From contig JAJTAY010000042.1 of assembly GCA_021287165.1 (NCBI GenBank), positions 1 through 58,900 of the forward strand: a stretch of DNA of 58,900 nt, written 5' to 3'. The notes beneath the pieces were generated by a model. That model saw nothing but the letters and a program-made list of their open reading frames with translations. It was not told the DNA's origin and did no database searches. Every line of letters starts with the position of its first letter. Positions within the stretch are counted from its first letter, which is position 1. This DNA comes from Bacteroidia bacterium. Lineage in GTDB: Bacteria; Bacteroidota; Bacteroidia; Bacteroidales; F082. Shown in pieces: positions 1 to 8,382 of the stretch. The translations under genes and the position numbers were made by a program.

Positions 1-43
1 CCTTGTTCCATTGGCAAACAGCATTTCATTCATTTTCTTATTA

Positions 44-664
44 TTAGTATATAAGTTTGGATTTAGAAATACTATGATTTTTTCTAGTTCCTCGTTCAAG
101 TTCCAAATTTGCAAATGGTAGGGGAAGAGATGAATCGTAAAGGTTCGCTTTATTTTCCTCAGAAACCTGCGAAACAAAAATTCTCAAAATCTCCTTTTCT
201 ATTTCTTCTGGATTGTGGCAAGGAATATAATGAACAAATAACTGATTCAGTATTTTTAAGGTTTTTATCCAGTGACCACCTGCGTGAGGTTTTCTTTCAC
301 CTAACTCAGTATTGTAATATTCGTTAACTCGTCCTTTAATACCCCTTTTACTATCAGTTTGACCGATGTAAATAATATTTTCATCGGGTAACCAGAATGA
401 TTCTAATCGTTTCTTCAAATTTTGAACTGTAGCCGGTACTCCATCAACCTGAATTGTTCGTACTTTGTTAATCCAGAATTTTAAAATATTCTCGTCAATC
501 GGTGCTTTTTTGAATAAAGGTGAAATAGAACCTGGATCCTTAGATGTTGAAACTATATAGATTCCAATGGAAGTTGATTCAATTTCATGACCCCATTTTG
601 AATTTCTCAATCTTGAAGGATCTAGACCCACAGAATTAACTAGTTGATTGATTGAAGTTGGCAT
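44..664 (-). CDS. GIY-YIG-like protein of unknown role
   Basis: This 206-residue protein has no clear family name. A GIYIVS segment at residues 34-39 and an IIYIGQT segment at 97-103 match the two half-motifs of the GIY-YIG nuclease fold. They are followed by a possible catalytic Arg in RVNEYY (about 112) and acidic residues in EIEKEIL (about 154-160). The spacing is odd: about 60 residues separate the halves, where classical members have roughly ten, so an insertion or a divergent fold is implied. The start ATG is followed by polar sequence and there is no signal peptide, so it is probably cytoplasmic. No obvious operon partner is visible on its left because the window begins there. Nuclease activity is inferred and uncertain. 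Confidence 0.5.
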   Translation of the reverse strand: MPTSINQLVNSVGLDPSRLRNSKWGHEIESTSIGIYIVSTSKDPGSISPLFKKAPIDENILKFWINKVRTIQVDGVPATVQNLKKRLESFWLPDENIIYIGQTDSKRGIKGRVNEYYNTELGERKPHAGGHWIKTLKILNQLFVHYIPCHNPEEIEKEILRIFVSQVSEENKANLYDSSLPLPFANLELERGTRKNHSISKSKLIY

Positions 665-1189
665 ATTTCTTGGTTTTATTGAGTTTTCTGATTGCCTGTA
701 CTTCCTCTAAACCTGACTTCTTAATAAGTAAATATCCACTTTTGCTGTATAATTATGATCAGCACGATTTTTGTTAACCATTCATGTATTTTTTATCCGT
801 ATTAATCCTTTTTGGTTGTTGTTCAAAAACACAGCATAAAGTTAAAAAATATTAAAATCTCGTCAACACCTTTCGGGCAATGATTTAAAAAAAATTTCAT
901 AATCTATTAAAAATCAGTTATTCAGTATCTTACATGAAGATCAAAAATTGGTTCTCACAAATTTACCCTCATCACTGCGTCAAAACATGTCGCGCCAACA
1001 TCTAAATTCAAAACTTAATTTGGATGGTCCTAAGCATTGAGCTGAATGCGACTCCTTTTTTTTATCTTCTTCACCTCCTTTCCGCGACAAATCTACTAAC
1101 CGCCATTGCAGCCTATTTGCAATGCAAAACGGCAGGTGATTTTTTTCGGAAATGCTCAATCCTTTCTCTATCTTGCACCGAAAAAACGG
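665..1189. other. Intergenic region without recognised gene
   Basis: AT-rich stretch between the GIY-YIG-like gene and the exporter gene, which diverge from it. The only structure I see is a perfect 7-bp inverted repeat (1104-1110 with 1118-1124), which could form a small hairpin in the exporter leader. I see no convincing guanidine riboswitch or other structured leader by eye, and the open frames crossing it resemble no protein family. Confidence 0.4.
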
Positions 1190-1522
1190 ATGCACTGGTT
1201 TTTGCTCATATTGGCCGGATTGTTCGAGGTGGCTTTTGCATTTTGCCTGGGCAAGGCGCGTACCTCAGCGGGCCACGAAATGTGGTGGTGGTACGGAGGA
1301 TTTGCCGCCTCGCTCCTCCTCAGCATGTCGTTGCTCATCAGGGCCACGCAGGTGCTGCCCATTGGTACTGCCTATGCGGTGTGGACGGGCATTGGAGCTG
1401 CCGGCACTGCTTTGCTGGGTATCATCGTGTTCAAAGAGCCGGCAGGTTTTTTAAGGTTGTTTTTTCTGGTGATGCTCATCATCAGCATCGTGGGGCTAAA
1501 AGCCGTATCGCCACACCAATAA
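1190..1522 (+). CDS. SMR-family exporter, Gdx/SugE-like
   Basis: Small multidrug resistance family protein of 110 residues, the usual length, with four predicted membrane helices. SMR proteins work as antiparallel dimers that exchange protons for a cation. The essential glutamate is present at position 13 (GLFEV), and the Gdx-type WTGIGAAG segment in helix 3 and GLKAV end are clear, so it belongs nearer the guanidinium exporters than the EmrE drug pumps. The tryptophan that normally lies at position 16 of Gdx proteins reads as phenylalanine, and the following LKY is LGK, so the substrate may differ. The start at 1190 (MHWFLL) was chosen because it aligns with the family start; the upstream in-frame ATG at 1106 would add an unlikely polar leader. 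The gene is monocistronic and convergent with the AAA+ gene. Confidence 0.8.
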   Translation: MHWFLLILAGLFEVAFAFCLGKARTSAGHEMWWWYGGFAASLLLSMSLLIRATQVLPIGTAYAVWTGIGAAGTALLGIIVFKEPAGFLRLFFLVMLIISIVGLKAVSPHQ

Positions 1523-1533
1523 CATAACAAAAC

Positions 1534-1562
1534 AAAAAGGCCGTCCCCGGCTGGAAACGGCC
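1534..1562 (-). terminator. Terminator of the AAA+ gene
   Basis: GGCCGT (1539-1544) pairs with ACGGCC (1557-1562). On the minus strand the hairpin is followed by a run of five T (1534-1538), just past the stop of the AAA+ gene. It lies between two convergent genes. Confidence 0.6.
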
Positions 1563-1586
1563 ATTACCAATGCGGCAAAACAAATT

Positions 1587-4454
1587 TCAGAAAGTTAAGC
1601 CAGGATCGCTGATCAGGCTAAAGGGATCGAGTTTTTCGTTGGGGATGATGCCAAGTGTTTGTTTGTTGGCCACGCCGTCGCGCTGTAGCACTCCGGCCAC
1701 GATTTCCACCTCGGCCCAGTATTCCGAGAGCAGGTTCGAGGCGGCTTCTCTGGCCATGCCGATCAGGCCCGTCAGTTTGGCATGCAGCCGGGAATCGGTT
1801 TCTGGATCTGAAAATCCACTTAGCGCTTGGTGCAGGGCGGTGAGCTCGCCTTCGCCAAGGTCGTAATGCTGCAGCATGTTTTTGGCCAGGCTAACCAGCA
1901 CTTCCGTTTCGGGTTTAACGGGCAGGATATTGAGTCCCAGTTTGCGACGCTCGGCCAACAGCGAACAGTAGGTTATCACCATCATGCAAAAAAGCTCTTT
2001 GGCCAACACATACTCTTTTTCGGCAAAGGGTGCTGACACAATTCGCCCGAAAGCATTTTGCCTGTTGACGATGGTGATGCGCTCGAGTCGCTGTTCGGGC
2101 ATGAGCAGGTTGATGGCAACACCCTTGGCTGCCATCCTGAAAGCCAGTGGTTTGCGCAATTCTGGGGCGAGATCGTCCACCTTCATGCCCATTTCAAATT
2201 CGTCGATCGCTGCTTCTACATCAGCAAGGGTAACTTTCGACCGGTCATCTGCAATGGCGCGGCGTTTCATGTTTTCGATGATGGTTTTCACACTTGCGTT
2301 GGGGGTGTCGGGGGCAAGGTTGTTGTTTATGGTTTCCAGCACATTTTCGTAGTCGCCCTCCACCATTTCGGGACTGAGATAAAGCCCGATAAGGTCTTTG
2401 CGGGCATTGCGGTCGAGGTGCTTCACTTTGATGCGCGTGCCGAATCGTCCGTCGCGCAGGAGGGCTGCGTCGAGGTCCTGAATTCGGTTGGTGGCGGCCA
2501 TGAAGATGATGTTCCTGTTGGTGTCGAGCCCGTCCATAAAAGTGAGCAGCGTGTTAAGGATCGACCTGGCATCGTAGGCTACCGAGCCCGTCTGGTTGGT
2601 TTCACGGTTGGTAAAGGCATCGAGTTCGTCGATAAACACGATGCAGGGTGCTGTCTGGGCGGCCGTTTCCAGAAAATCGCGCAGCATGGCTGCACCGAAG
2701 CCGGCATAGCGCTGGCCATTGAGTTTGGCCGCCGAGATGTAGTGGAACGTGATGTTTGCCTGGTTGCCCAGAGCCTTGGCCACGTAGGTCTTGCCCGAAC
2801 CGGTAGGCCCGTAGAGCAGAATGTTGAAAAACGGTCGTACGTTCAGGGCTTCGTACCTTTCGGGATGACGAAGGGCGTGTATCAACTGCCCGAAGAGCTC
2901 CTTCACCTCCTTCATTCCGGCCACATGTTCGAGCCAGTGGTTGCCGGTGTTTTCGCCCGTTACAGGCATCTTCTCCCTTTCGGGTTCAATGTATCTGATC
3001 ACCAGACTGGCTGTGCCGGCATCCGTTTCAAGCGATGTGATCAGGCTGCGTTCCTCCCTCACGAGCAGCAAAAACAAGGCCGCGTAATGTGCAATGAGCC
3101 GGTCGCCATGAAACTCGTCAGCCACATGCTGAGTGTTGTTCGATTTTACCACGACCCGGTGCGTTTCTTCAACCGAATGAAATTTCGAAATCATCTCCTC
3201 CACCCGCTGGCGAAAAACAAGCACATGAACCGATGGCTTGGTGATGACCTGAGGATTGGAGAGGAAAGTCTGTGCGGCAAGGTGGACGATGTCGTCGTCG
3301 GTGAGTTTGTTCAGAACGCTGCTTTCGGTCAGCTCGCGGAACGCCTGGAGACACAAACTGATGTAGGTTCTGAAATACATGGGCAGGCTGGGCCGGGGCT
3401 GGAGGAAGCTATTGCTGGCATTACTGATCTTCAGAAACCTTTTGGCCTGGTCCACTTCGATGTTACTGCCAAAAAGCAAGTTTTCCTCATCCTCGTCCAA
3501 TTTGGCAAAATAGGTGGTTTTGAATTTGTCTACAGGATAATCCATGTAACCTTCCATTTCGTTCCCCACCATCACCTGAAACAGCACCCAGTGCTCGCAC
3601 AGGAGGTTGACAACGGTCCCGTCGAGGTGTTGCATAAAGAATTCCTTGTCCTTCATCTGGTCGGGCAGTTCCTTTCTCATGGCCTCATGCAATTTTTCCC
3701 TCACCCCTTTATTGTGTCCGAAATTGCTGAAGCGCAGCAAGATCAAACGGCCGGGCTTTATGTACCTTATTCTTTTGGGAAGTTCCTCAAAATCATCGCT
3801 ATCTTCGTCAATGATCAGGGCTTCCTGTCCGGTCAGGCCAAGGGCCACATCGTTGAGAAACGAATCATCGGGCCGTGTGCTGTAGAAGAAAACAGGTTCG
3901 AAGAAGCCAACTTTCCTCCATTGCATCTGGTTACCCAAAGCGCGCCCGAGTTCATCAACAAAACCACCCAGATAGGTAAGTTCTGCACTCAGGGCCCTGG
4001 AGAAATTTTCAAGCTGGACAGCACTTTCGCCGATAAAATTCCGGTTGCGCCTGAGCCATGCCTTCTTTGGAAACCGGCTACGCAAAAGACGATAGAGGTC
4101 CTTTTCGTCTTCGGGGATACGCACATCGAAGGCATTGCTTTCGTTGTCAGCAAGCAAATCTTCAGTTCGAATGGTAACACGCTCAGCATCATCTGCCAGG
4201 CTGAAAAGGTCCGTCAGATCGGCGGGCCAGGGATATTTCGCAGGAAGTGCGGGCAAATCACAGTCGAGTTGAGGAAGTAGCGGAAGGTGCAGTTCGTCTT
4301 CCTCCTCCATGTAAACATGTGCAATCAGTTTCCTGGTTTCGGGGGTGTGGAGCATGGCCAGGGCAAGATGCCTGGTTTCGGGGGCAGGCCCGCCAATGGC
4401 AAGGGCCTTGCGTAAGATCAGCTTCAGGATCTCCGCGCTTTTTTTCGTTTTCAT
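1587..4454 (-). CDS. FtsH-like AAA+ protein with inactive peptidase domain
   Basis: A 955-residue protein. Residues 1-45 look like a Clp N-type helical repeat (KLILRKALAIG, HLALAMLHTPETRKLI). Residues 50-500 form a long module I do not recognise. Residues 530-690 are an AAA+ ATPase of FtsH/CDC48 type: Walker A GPTGSGKT at 549-556, Walker B CIVFIDELD at 604-612, sensor ATN at 654, and arginine finger region LLRDGRFGTR at 665-674. Residues 766-930 align with the FtsH M41 peptidase domain, including the NLLMPE and ERITIV strands. However, the HEAGH zinc site reads RMAAK (773-777), so no metalloprotease activity is expected. There is no N-terminal membrane anchor, unlike true FtsH. It is probably an unfoldase or remodelling factor. 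The gene stands alone and ends at a hairpin at 1534-1562. The ATPase assignment is firm; the partner is unknown. Confidence 0.75.
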   Translation of the reverse strand: MKTKKSAEILKLILRKALAIGGPAPETRHLALAMLHTPETRKLIAHVYMEEEDELHLPLLPQLDCDLPALPAKYPWPADLTDLFSLADDAERVTIRTEDLLADNESNAFDVRIPEDEKDLYRLLRSRFPKKAWLRRNRNFIGESAVQLENFSRALSAELTYLGGFVDELGRALGNQMQWRKVGFFEPVFFYSTRPDDSFLNDVALGLTGQEALIIDEDSDDFEELPKRIRYIKPGRLILLRFSNFGHNKGVREKLHEAMRKELPDQMKDKEFFMQHLDGTVVNLLCEHWVLFQVMVGNEMEGYMDYPVDKFKTTYFAKLDEDEENLLFGSNIEVDQAKRFLKISNASNSFLQPRPSLPMYFRTYISLCLQAFRELTESSVLNKLTDDDIVHLAAQTFLSNPQVITKPSVHVLVFRQRVEEMISKFHSVEETHRVVVKSNNTQHVADEFHGDRLIAHYAALFLLLVREERSLITSLETDAGTASLVIRYIEPEREKMPVTGENTGNHWLEHVAGMKEVKELFGQLIHALRHPERYEALNVRPFFNILLYGPTGSGKTYVAKALGNQANITFHYISAAKLNGQRYAGFGAAMLRDFLETAAQTAPCIVFIDELDAFTNRETNQTGSVAYDARSILNTLLTFMDGLDTNRNIIFMAATNRIQDLDAALLRDGRFGTRIKVKHLDRNARKDLIGLYLSPEMVEGDYENVLETINNNLAPDTPNASVKTIIENMKRRAIADDRSKVTLADVEAAIDEFEMGMKVDDLAPELRKPLAFRMAAKGVAINLLMPEQRLERITIVNRQNAFGRIVSAPFAEKEYVLAKELFCMMVITYCSLLAERRKLGLNILPVKPETEVLVSLAKNMLQHYDLGEGELTALHQALSGFSDPETDSRLHAKLTGLIGMAREAASNLLSEYWAEVEIVAGVLQRDGVANKQTLGIIPNEKLDPFSLISDPGLTF

Positions 4455-4966
4455 TTTTCTGCTATTTTACTGATTATTAATTGATTTAATTTTTTTCAGG
4501 TGGAAGTCTCCAGGGCGTACCCCTCCCGGGCTGGCATTTTTTTCTATAGCCGACCAATGTTTTGCACTGCTGGGGGTACCAGTGGCTTTCAGGAAAAAAT
4601 TGAAGGGAAAAATTCTACTCTGCGGCCTGCACTTAAAAGATTGGTTAATACTCGGTTGATTGACTGCGCTTTGATGGTTTTAACACGTAGTGTAATTCCT
4701 CGCAAGTCTGGCGCTGCCCAACGGGGCAGACTCTTAACAATTTGAAGGCCAGCAACTAAGTAGAACTTAGGATGCGAAAAAATCGGTTTCGTTACGAGCG
4801 GACCCCGACAAGTCAAATGTAATACTGATGTAATCTTACTGTCAAGGGATATCACAGAAATTTTTTTTGGCATTTGATGATTCCATTAGAAATGCGTTTG
4901 CAGACTTGAGATATTTTCTATCTTTGCACCCTCAAATCCGTAAAAGGATGTCGTTCTTTTCGACCC
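4455..4966. other. Intergenic region upstream of tRNA-Ser
   Basis: About 510 bases between the divergent AAA+ gene and the tRNA. The right end carries the tRNA promoter (4897-4926). The rest has short open frames on both strands with no recognisable family features; I see no gene in it. Confidence 0.4.
4897..4926 (+). promoter_or_regulatory. Bacteroidota-type promoter of tRNA-Ser
   Basis: TTTG (4897-4900), an 18-base spacer and TATCTTTG (4919-4926), matching the TTTG/TAnnTTTG consensus. It sits 40 bases before the mature tRNA 5' end. Confidence 0.7.
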
Positions 4967-5054
4967 GGAGAGGTGGGTGAGTGGCTTAAACCAACAGTTT
5001 GCTAAACTGTCGTACTCGATTAGGGTACCGGGGGTTCGAATCCCCCCTTCTCCG
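4967..5054 (+). tRNA. tRNA-Ser(GCU)
   Basis: An 88-base class II tRNA. The acceptor stem GGAGAGG pairs with CTTCTCC with one G-U pair, and the discriminator is G. The anticodon stem ACAGT/ACTGT holds the seven-base loop TTGCTAA with anticodon GCT at 5001-5003. A long variable arm follows and a T-arm with GGGGG TTCGAAT CCCCC. The 3' CCA is not encoded. The gene is the integration target of the island immediately downstream, and the last 12 bases are shared with the right end of that island. Confidence 0.95.
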
Positions 5055-5055
5055 C
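5043..5055 (+). repeat. Left attachment repeat (attL candidate)
   Basis: CCCCCTTCTCCGC, covering the end of the T-arm and the 3' acceptor strand of tRNA-Ser plus one base. The identical sequence recurs at 13695-13707. Confidence 0.65.
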
Positions 5056-5080
5056 TGAATGTTAGATTCAAGAAATGTTA

Positions 5081-5114
5081 ACCACCGTAAAACGCACTGT
5101 TTACGGTGGTTTTT
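5081..5114 (+). terminator. Island-borne terminator behind tRNA-Ser
   Basis: Perfect 11-bp hairpin: ACCACCGTAAA (5081-5091) with TTTACGGTGGT (5100-5110), eight-base loop, then a T-run. It lies inside the island, so it probably replaces the tRNA's original terminator. Confidence 0.85.
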
Positions 5115-5291
5115 GCTTTTGAGGGGTGCTGGTTGATGCATAAAAATGCGGTGTCCACAGAGTCATATTCGGAGACAGTGGATAATTTGGCCCGACTGTC
5201 CCCGAATAGATTCCAATGTTTTGATTTGCACCTCTTTGCGCTGGACTTGTTGGCGAAATGGTTTTATGTTTCACCAATAAAAGTTCAAAAA

Positions 5292-6521
5292 ATGGGAAGG
5301 TCGTCTTTTACTGTGCTGTTTTACGCGAAACACGCCAGAGCCTTTAAAAATGGGCATGTTCCGCTTTATGTTCGTATCACCGTGCAGGGTGAACGGGCCG
5401 AGTTTTCGCTCAACCAATCGGTTGATCCTGCGTTGTGGGATGGAAGCGCCGGAAGGGTATCAGGCAACACAAAGCAATCAAAAGAAATTAATGCGCTGAT
5501 CGAAAGCGTGAAAATGGAAATCAACACCAAACGCCGTGAGCTGCTTCAGGATGGTAAACAGGTTACAGCTGAAAACCTGAAAAAGGCTTTTCTTGGGATC
5601 GCTGAGGAGTACCCTACCCTCGTGAAAACTTTTGAAGAGCATAACGAACGCTGCAAAAAACTGGAAGGCATTGACTTTGCCGCCGGTACCGTGGTGAAAT
5701 ATCAGGCCTGCCTGAAACAACTGAAAGGTTACCTGGAAAACTGGGTCAAAAGAAAGGATGTGGGGTTTGATGAGATTACTCCCAGGTTTTTATCCGACTT
5801 CGAAGCATACCTGAAAACGGATGGGGGGTGCCGTCATAACAGCGCTGTGAAGTATCTGGCAAATCTTAAGAAAATCATCAGGATCGCCCAGGCAAATGGA
5901 TGGATGCGTCATAACCCTTACGCTACCTTGAAATTTCGGTTGGAAGAAGTGGATGTGCATTATCTTACAGAAACTGAACTGGAGCGGCTTCGCAACAAGC
6001 ACTTTAAGATTCAGCGGCTGGAGGCGATAAAGGACATTTATGTTTTTTGCTGCTTCACCGGCCTGGCCTTCAGCGATGTAAAAAGCCTTCAGGCTGGCGA
6101 TATCGTTGAGCTGGACGGGATGTTGTGGATCAAAAAAAGAAGGCGCAAAACGAATGTGATGTCATCCATTCCGCTGCTTGGTCCTGCTCAGGAGATCTTG
6201 CGAAAATATGAGGGTCATCCGACTTGTGAAACGAAAGGGGTGCTGCTGCCGGTGCCTACAAATCAGAAAATGAATGCCTACCTCAAAGAGATTGCCGACT
6301 TGTGCGGCATCGAGAAGCACTTGAGCACACATACGGCCAGACATACTTTCGCTACTACTGTAACTTTGGGCAATCAGGTTTCGATGGAGGTGGTGGCCAA
6401 AATGCTGGGCCATACTGATATTAAAATGACTAAGCGTTACGCTCGTGTGGTAGATGACCTGGTTAAGAAAGATATGCAAAAGGTGAGGATGAAATTTGGG
6501 TCGGCAATCTGCGCAAGTTGA
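5292..6521 (+). CDS. Tyrosine recombinase (integrase) of the island
   Basis: Site-specific integrase of about 409 residues of the Bacteroidota phage/ICE type. It has an N-terminal arm-binding domain (FYAKHARAFKNGHVPLYVRI), a SAM-like core-binding domain and a C-terminal catalytic domain. Catalytic motifs visible are the first Arg region in CCFTGLAFSDVKSL (typical of this group, where TGL-S-DV follows the usual ARG position), HTARHTFATT (His-x-x-Arg), LGHTDIKMT and the nucleophile Tyr in KRYARV. The start at 5292 (MGRSSF) matches the family start; an upstream in-frame ATG at 5106 lies inside the tRNA terminator region. It is transcribed away from the tRNA, lies immediately beside it, and presumably recombines the tRNA 3' end. 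A terminator follows at 6536. Confidence 0.9.
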   Translation: MGRSSFTVLFYAKHARAFKNGHVPLYVRITVQGERAEFSLNQSVDPALWDGSAGRVSGNTKQSKEINALIESVKMEINTKRRELLQDGKQVTAENLKKAFLGIAEEYPTLVKTFEEHNERCKKLEGIDFAAGTVVKYQACLKQLKGYLENWVKRKDVGFDEITPRFLSDFEAYLKTDGGCRHNSAVKYLANLKKIIRIAQANGWMRHNPYATLKFRLEEVDVHYLTETELERLRNKHFKIQRLEAIKDIYVFCCFTGLAFSDVKSLQAGDIVELDGMLWIKKRRRKTNVMSSIPLLGPAQEILRKYEGHPTCETKGVLLPVPTNQKMNAYLKEIADLCGIEKHLSTHTARHTFATTVTLGNQVSMEVVAKMLGHTDIKMTKRYARVVDDLVKKDMQKVRMKFGSAICAS

Positions 6522-6535
6522 CAAAGCATTCAATC

Positions 6536-6566
6536 ATCCCGGGCATTAAGTCCGGGATTTTTTTTT
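6536..6566 (+). terminator. Terminator of the integrase gene
   Basis: ATCCCGG (6536-6542) pairs with CCGGGAT (6552-6558), nine-base loop, followed by a run of eight T. Confidence 0.8.
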
Positions 6567-6739
6567 GGGTGTTGAGCGGCGGCCGCCGGTGAACCAAGGC
6601 CATTGGCTTCAATTTATGGCTATTGGTGAACTTTTTGGGCAGCAGAGAGCCGCATTTTTGAAAGGGATGCCATTTAATCTTATAGATGGATGCCTTTGGT
6701 TTGCATCCCTTCTGAAAATGCGGACCCCCCATAGACGCA

Positions 6740-6808
6740 TTTTTTCGGATAGGATACTGACGAGAAAATTGCGGCTTACTCTAAGACTCCGTAACCTATC
6801 CGAAAAAA
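6740..6808. repeat. 14-bp perfect inverted repeat in an island gap
   Basis: TTTTTTCGGATAGG (6740-6753) and its exact reverse complement (6795-6808), separated by 41 bases. It lies in the 670-base gap between the integrase and the secreted-protein gene (6522-7194). An open frame crosses it, but its product is arginine-rich, without family features, and I do not call it. The T-run precedes one arm and the A-run follows the other, so it does not look like a plain terminator. The rest of the gap is strongly AT-rich from about 6950 and holds the promoter at 7113-7143. Confidence 0.6.
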
Positions 6809-7112
6809 GCGGAGCCGGCGGCAGGCCTGGGGTGGAAAGAAATACTTTGTAGTGTGTATGATTCTTCGATATCTTGATAAGGGTTTTGATCTATTGCGAC
6901 AGATGACCCGAAAGTTAACTGCAAGGAAGGGAATCAATATTCAATAATCTTGAATTTTTGACACATCGCCCCTCCCCTGCTAGTTTAAATATTGAGAAAA
7001 TTTTATTAATAACATTCAAACATCAAATCACATTTAAAAATTTGTTAAATAAATAGGATCTGCAAATCAGTTAACAATAAAATAAATAGAATCATAAATT
7101 TTAGTTAAAATA

Positions 7113-7143
7113 TTGATATATAGATATTTTGATAATATATTTG
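7113..7143 (+). promoter_or_regulatory. Promoter of the secreted-protein gene
   Basis: TTG (7113-7115), a 20-base spacer and TATATTTG (7136-7143), matching the Bacteroidota consensus, 51 bases before the start codon. Confidence 0.65.
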
Positions 7144-7194
7144 ATGCGCAAACAAGCAAAATAAGTACACTTAACTAACAAAAATTTTAAAACA

Positions 7195-7776
7195 ATGAAA
7201 ACAACAAACAAAAAAGCATTTCAAAAATTCCTTTTATTGTCGATTATTTTGTTATCGGGTACAATTGTATTTGGACAAAACAGCTATGAGGTTAAACCGA
7301 TAAAAAGTTATTATCAACCCTACAAAGGAAAGCATCAAATTATACTAGAAAGCATTATGAATGACCCAAACCTAAGTATTGAAGAGAAATTAATAAAGTA
7401 CGATGAGGCGGTAAAAAAGCTTAAGCAAGAATTTAAATCTGAAAGAATACAAGAATACAAATCGAAAAGCATAGAATTGAATGTAGGACATAGTTGCACG
7501 AGCAAAACTTCAGGACGCGTGAAAGATTGTGGATATAAATACTTAAAAGCCCCAAATAAAAATATGTACACAGCACAAAAATGGGTGAGGCATGAAGGAA
7601 CAAGCAAAGGGATTGAAATTGCACCAGACGGATCTTATGCAGGCATTAAAATGACTGTTGCTGGGAAGGGCAAAAATTCTGGAATACTTTATGCGAAATT
7701 CTACTACAGACCAAATAAGATAACGGAACTCGTTGACAAAGAAACCGTTGATCTTTTCAACATGATTTTTCAATAG
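7195..7776 (+). CDS. Small secreted protein of unknown function
   Basis: A 193-residue protein that I do not recognise. It starts with a clear signal peptide (KK-rich start, hydrophobic FLLLSIILLSGTIVFG) with likely cleavage before Gln28, typical of Bacteroidota. The mature part is lysine-rich: residues 50-90 are helical and charged, and the remainder looks beta-rich with two cysteines (in HSCTSK and KDCGYKY) that could form a disulphide. There is no lipobox and no sorting domain, so a periplasmic or secreted location is likely. The gene is more AT-rich than its neighbours, has its own promoter and a bidirectional terminator behind it, and is island cargo. It could be a toxin, an effector or an envelope modifier; the sequence does not decide. 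Confidence 0.7.
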   Translation: MKTTNKKAFQKFLLLSIILLSGTIVFGQNSYEVKPIKSYYQPYKGKHQIILESIMNDPNLSIEEKLIKYDEAVKKLKQEFKSERIQEYKSKSIELNVGHSCTSKTSGRVKDCGYKYLKAPNKNMYTAQKWVRHEGTSKGIEIAPDGSYAGIKMTVAGKGKNSGILYAKFYYRPNKITELVDKETVDLFNMIFQ

Positions 7777-7839
7777 GCAAAAACAAAATGTAATATGGCT
7801 TGAAAAAAGCTATTACATGTATCTTCGATTAACCATTGT

Positions 7840-7876
7840 AAAAAGCGAACCCGCCTCGAGGGCGGGTTCGCTTTTT
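7840..7876. terminator. Bidirectional terminator between convergent genes
   Basis: A 16-bp perfect hairpin: 7840-7855 pairs with 7861-7876, loop TCGAG, with A-run and T-run on the two flanks. It serves both the secreted-protein gene and the minus-strand phage-like block. Confidence 0.85.
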
Positions 7877-7884
7877 GGTTGTAA

Positions 7885-8217
7885 TCAGGATTTTGATTTC
7901 AGGGATGTGAGGAGTGTGGAGAGGTCGAGCAGGATTTGAAGGAGTTGTTCGATGGTATGCTCGAGACGGTCGTTGCGGAGATCGAGCTCGGAGCGGATGT
8001 ACTCTGCCAGCTCGAAACGCGATGCGGGCGTAAGGTTGAGAATCTCGGCGCGGAGCTCTGGGATGGAACGGATTGTTCGCCAGAAAGCAATAGACTTTAA
8101 GGCAATCTGAGCCCACTCCAAGGGAGTGATGCGGTTGTCGTCAAGGGCTCTGTCAACGGTGAGCGAAGTGGCAATGAGGGTTTGCACTGCTTCGTGAAGG
8201 GTTTGGTTTTTGGACAT
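7885..8217 (-). CDS. Phage-like helical protein, last gene of the lysis block
   Basis: A 110-residue protein with no family I can name. It is predicted mostly helical: residues 1-60 carry IT.LEWAQIALKSIAFWRTI, and residues 75-110 form an amphipathic segment rich in Leu (EHTIEQLLQILLDLSTLL). There is no signal peptide or membrane helix. It is the promoter-distal gene of the minus-strand block that contains the endopeptidase and holin-like genes, so a role in the phage-derived lysis or tail module is inferred only from position. It ends just before the bidirectional terminator at 7840-7876. Confidence 0.6.
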   Translation of the reverse strand: MSKNQTLHEAVQTLIATSLTVDRALDDNRITPLEWAQIALKSIAFWRTIRSIPELRAEILNLTPASRFELAEYIRSELDLRNDRLEHTIEQLLQILLDLSTLLTSLKSKS

Positions 8218-8219
8218 GT

Positions 8220-8382
8220 GGATTGGGTGTTGGGGTTAGGGGTTGGTGAGTGGTGAGTGGTGAGTGGTGAGTGGTGAGTGGAGGTTGTTGGGGGTTGGGG
8301 ATTAGGGGTTGGGGGTTGGTGAGTGGTGAAGGGTGAGTGGAGGTTGCTAGGGGTTAGGGGTTGGGGGTTGGTGATGATGGGG
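8220..8382. repeat. Heptanucleotide repeat block A
   Basis: Degenerate 7-base periodic sequence. It contains about six consecutive TGGTGAG units and flanking GGGGGTT, GGGGTTA and GGTTGGG units in phase. The G-rich strand is the plus strand, opposite to the direction of transcription. The 3' end of the holin-like gene runs into it and takes its stop codon from it. Confidence 0.85.

Noticed and set aside
99..108. Ala104 of ParC as acquired quinolone resistance
   Set aside because: This change seems to be the usual form in related ParC proteins, so I cannot call it acquired. The coordinates given are protein residues, not bases.
2058..4280. Long plus-strand open frame (740 codons)
   Set aside because: It lies wholly opposite the AAA+ gene, whose ATPase motifs are clear; the frame has no family features.
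6565..6852. 95-codon plus-strand frame after the integrase
   Set aside because: It crosses the 14-bp inverted repeat, has an arginine-rich composition and no promoter or family features.
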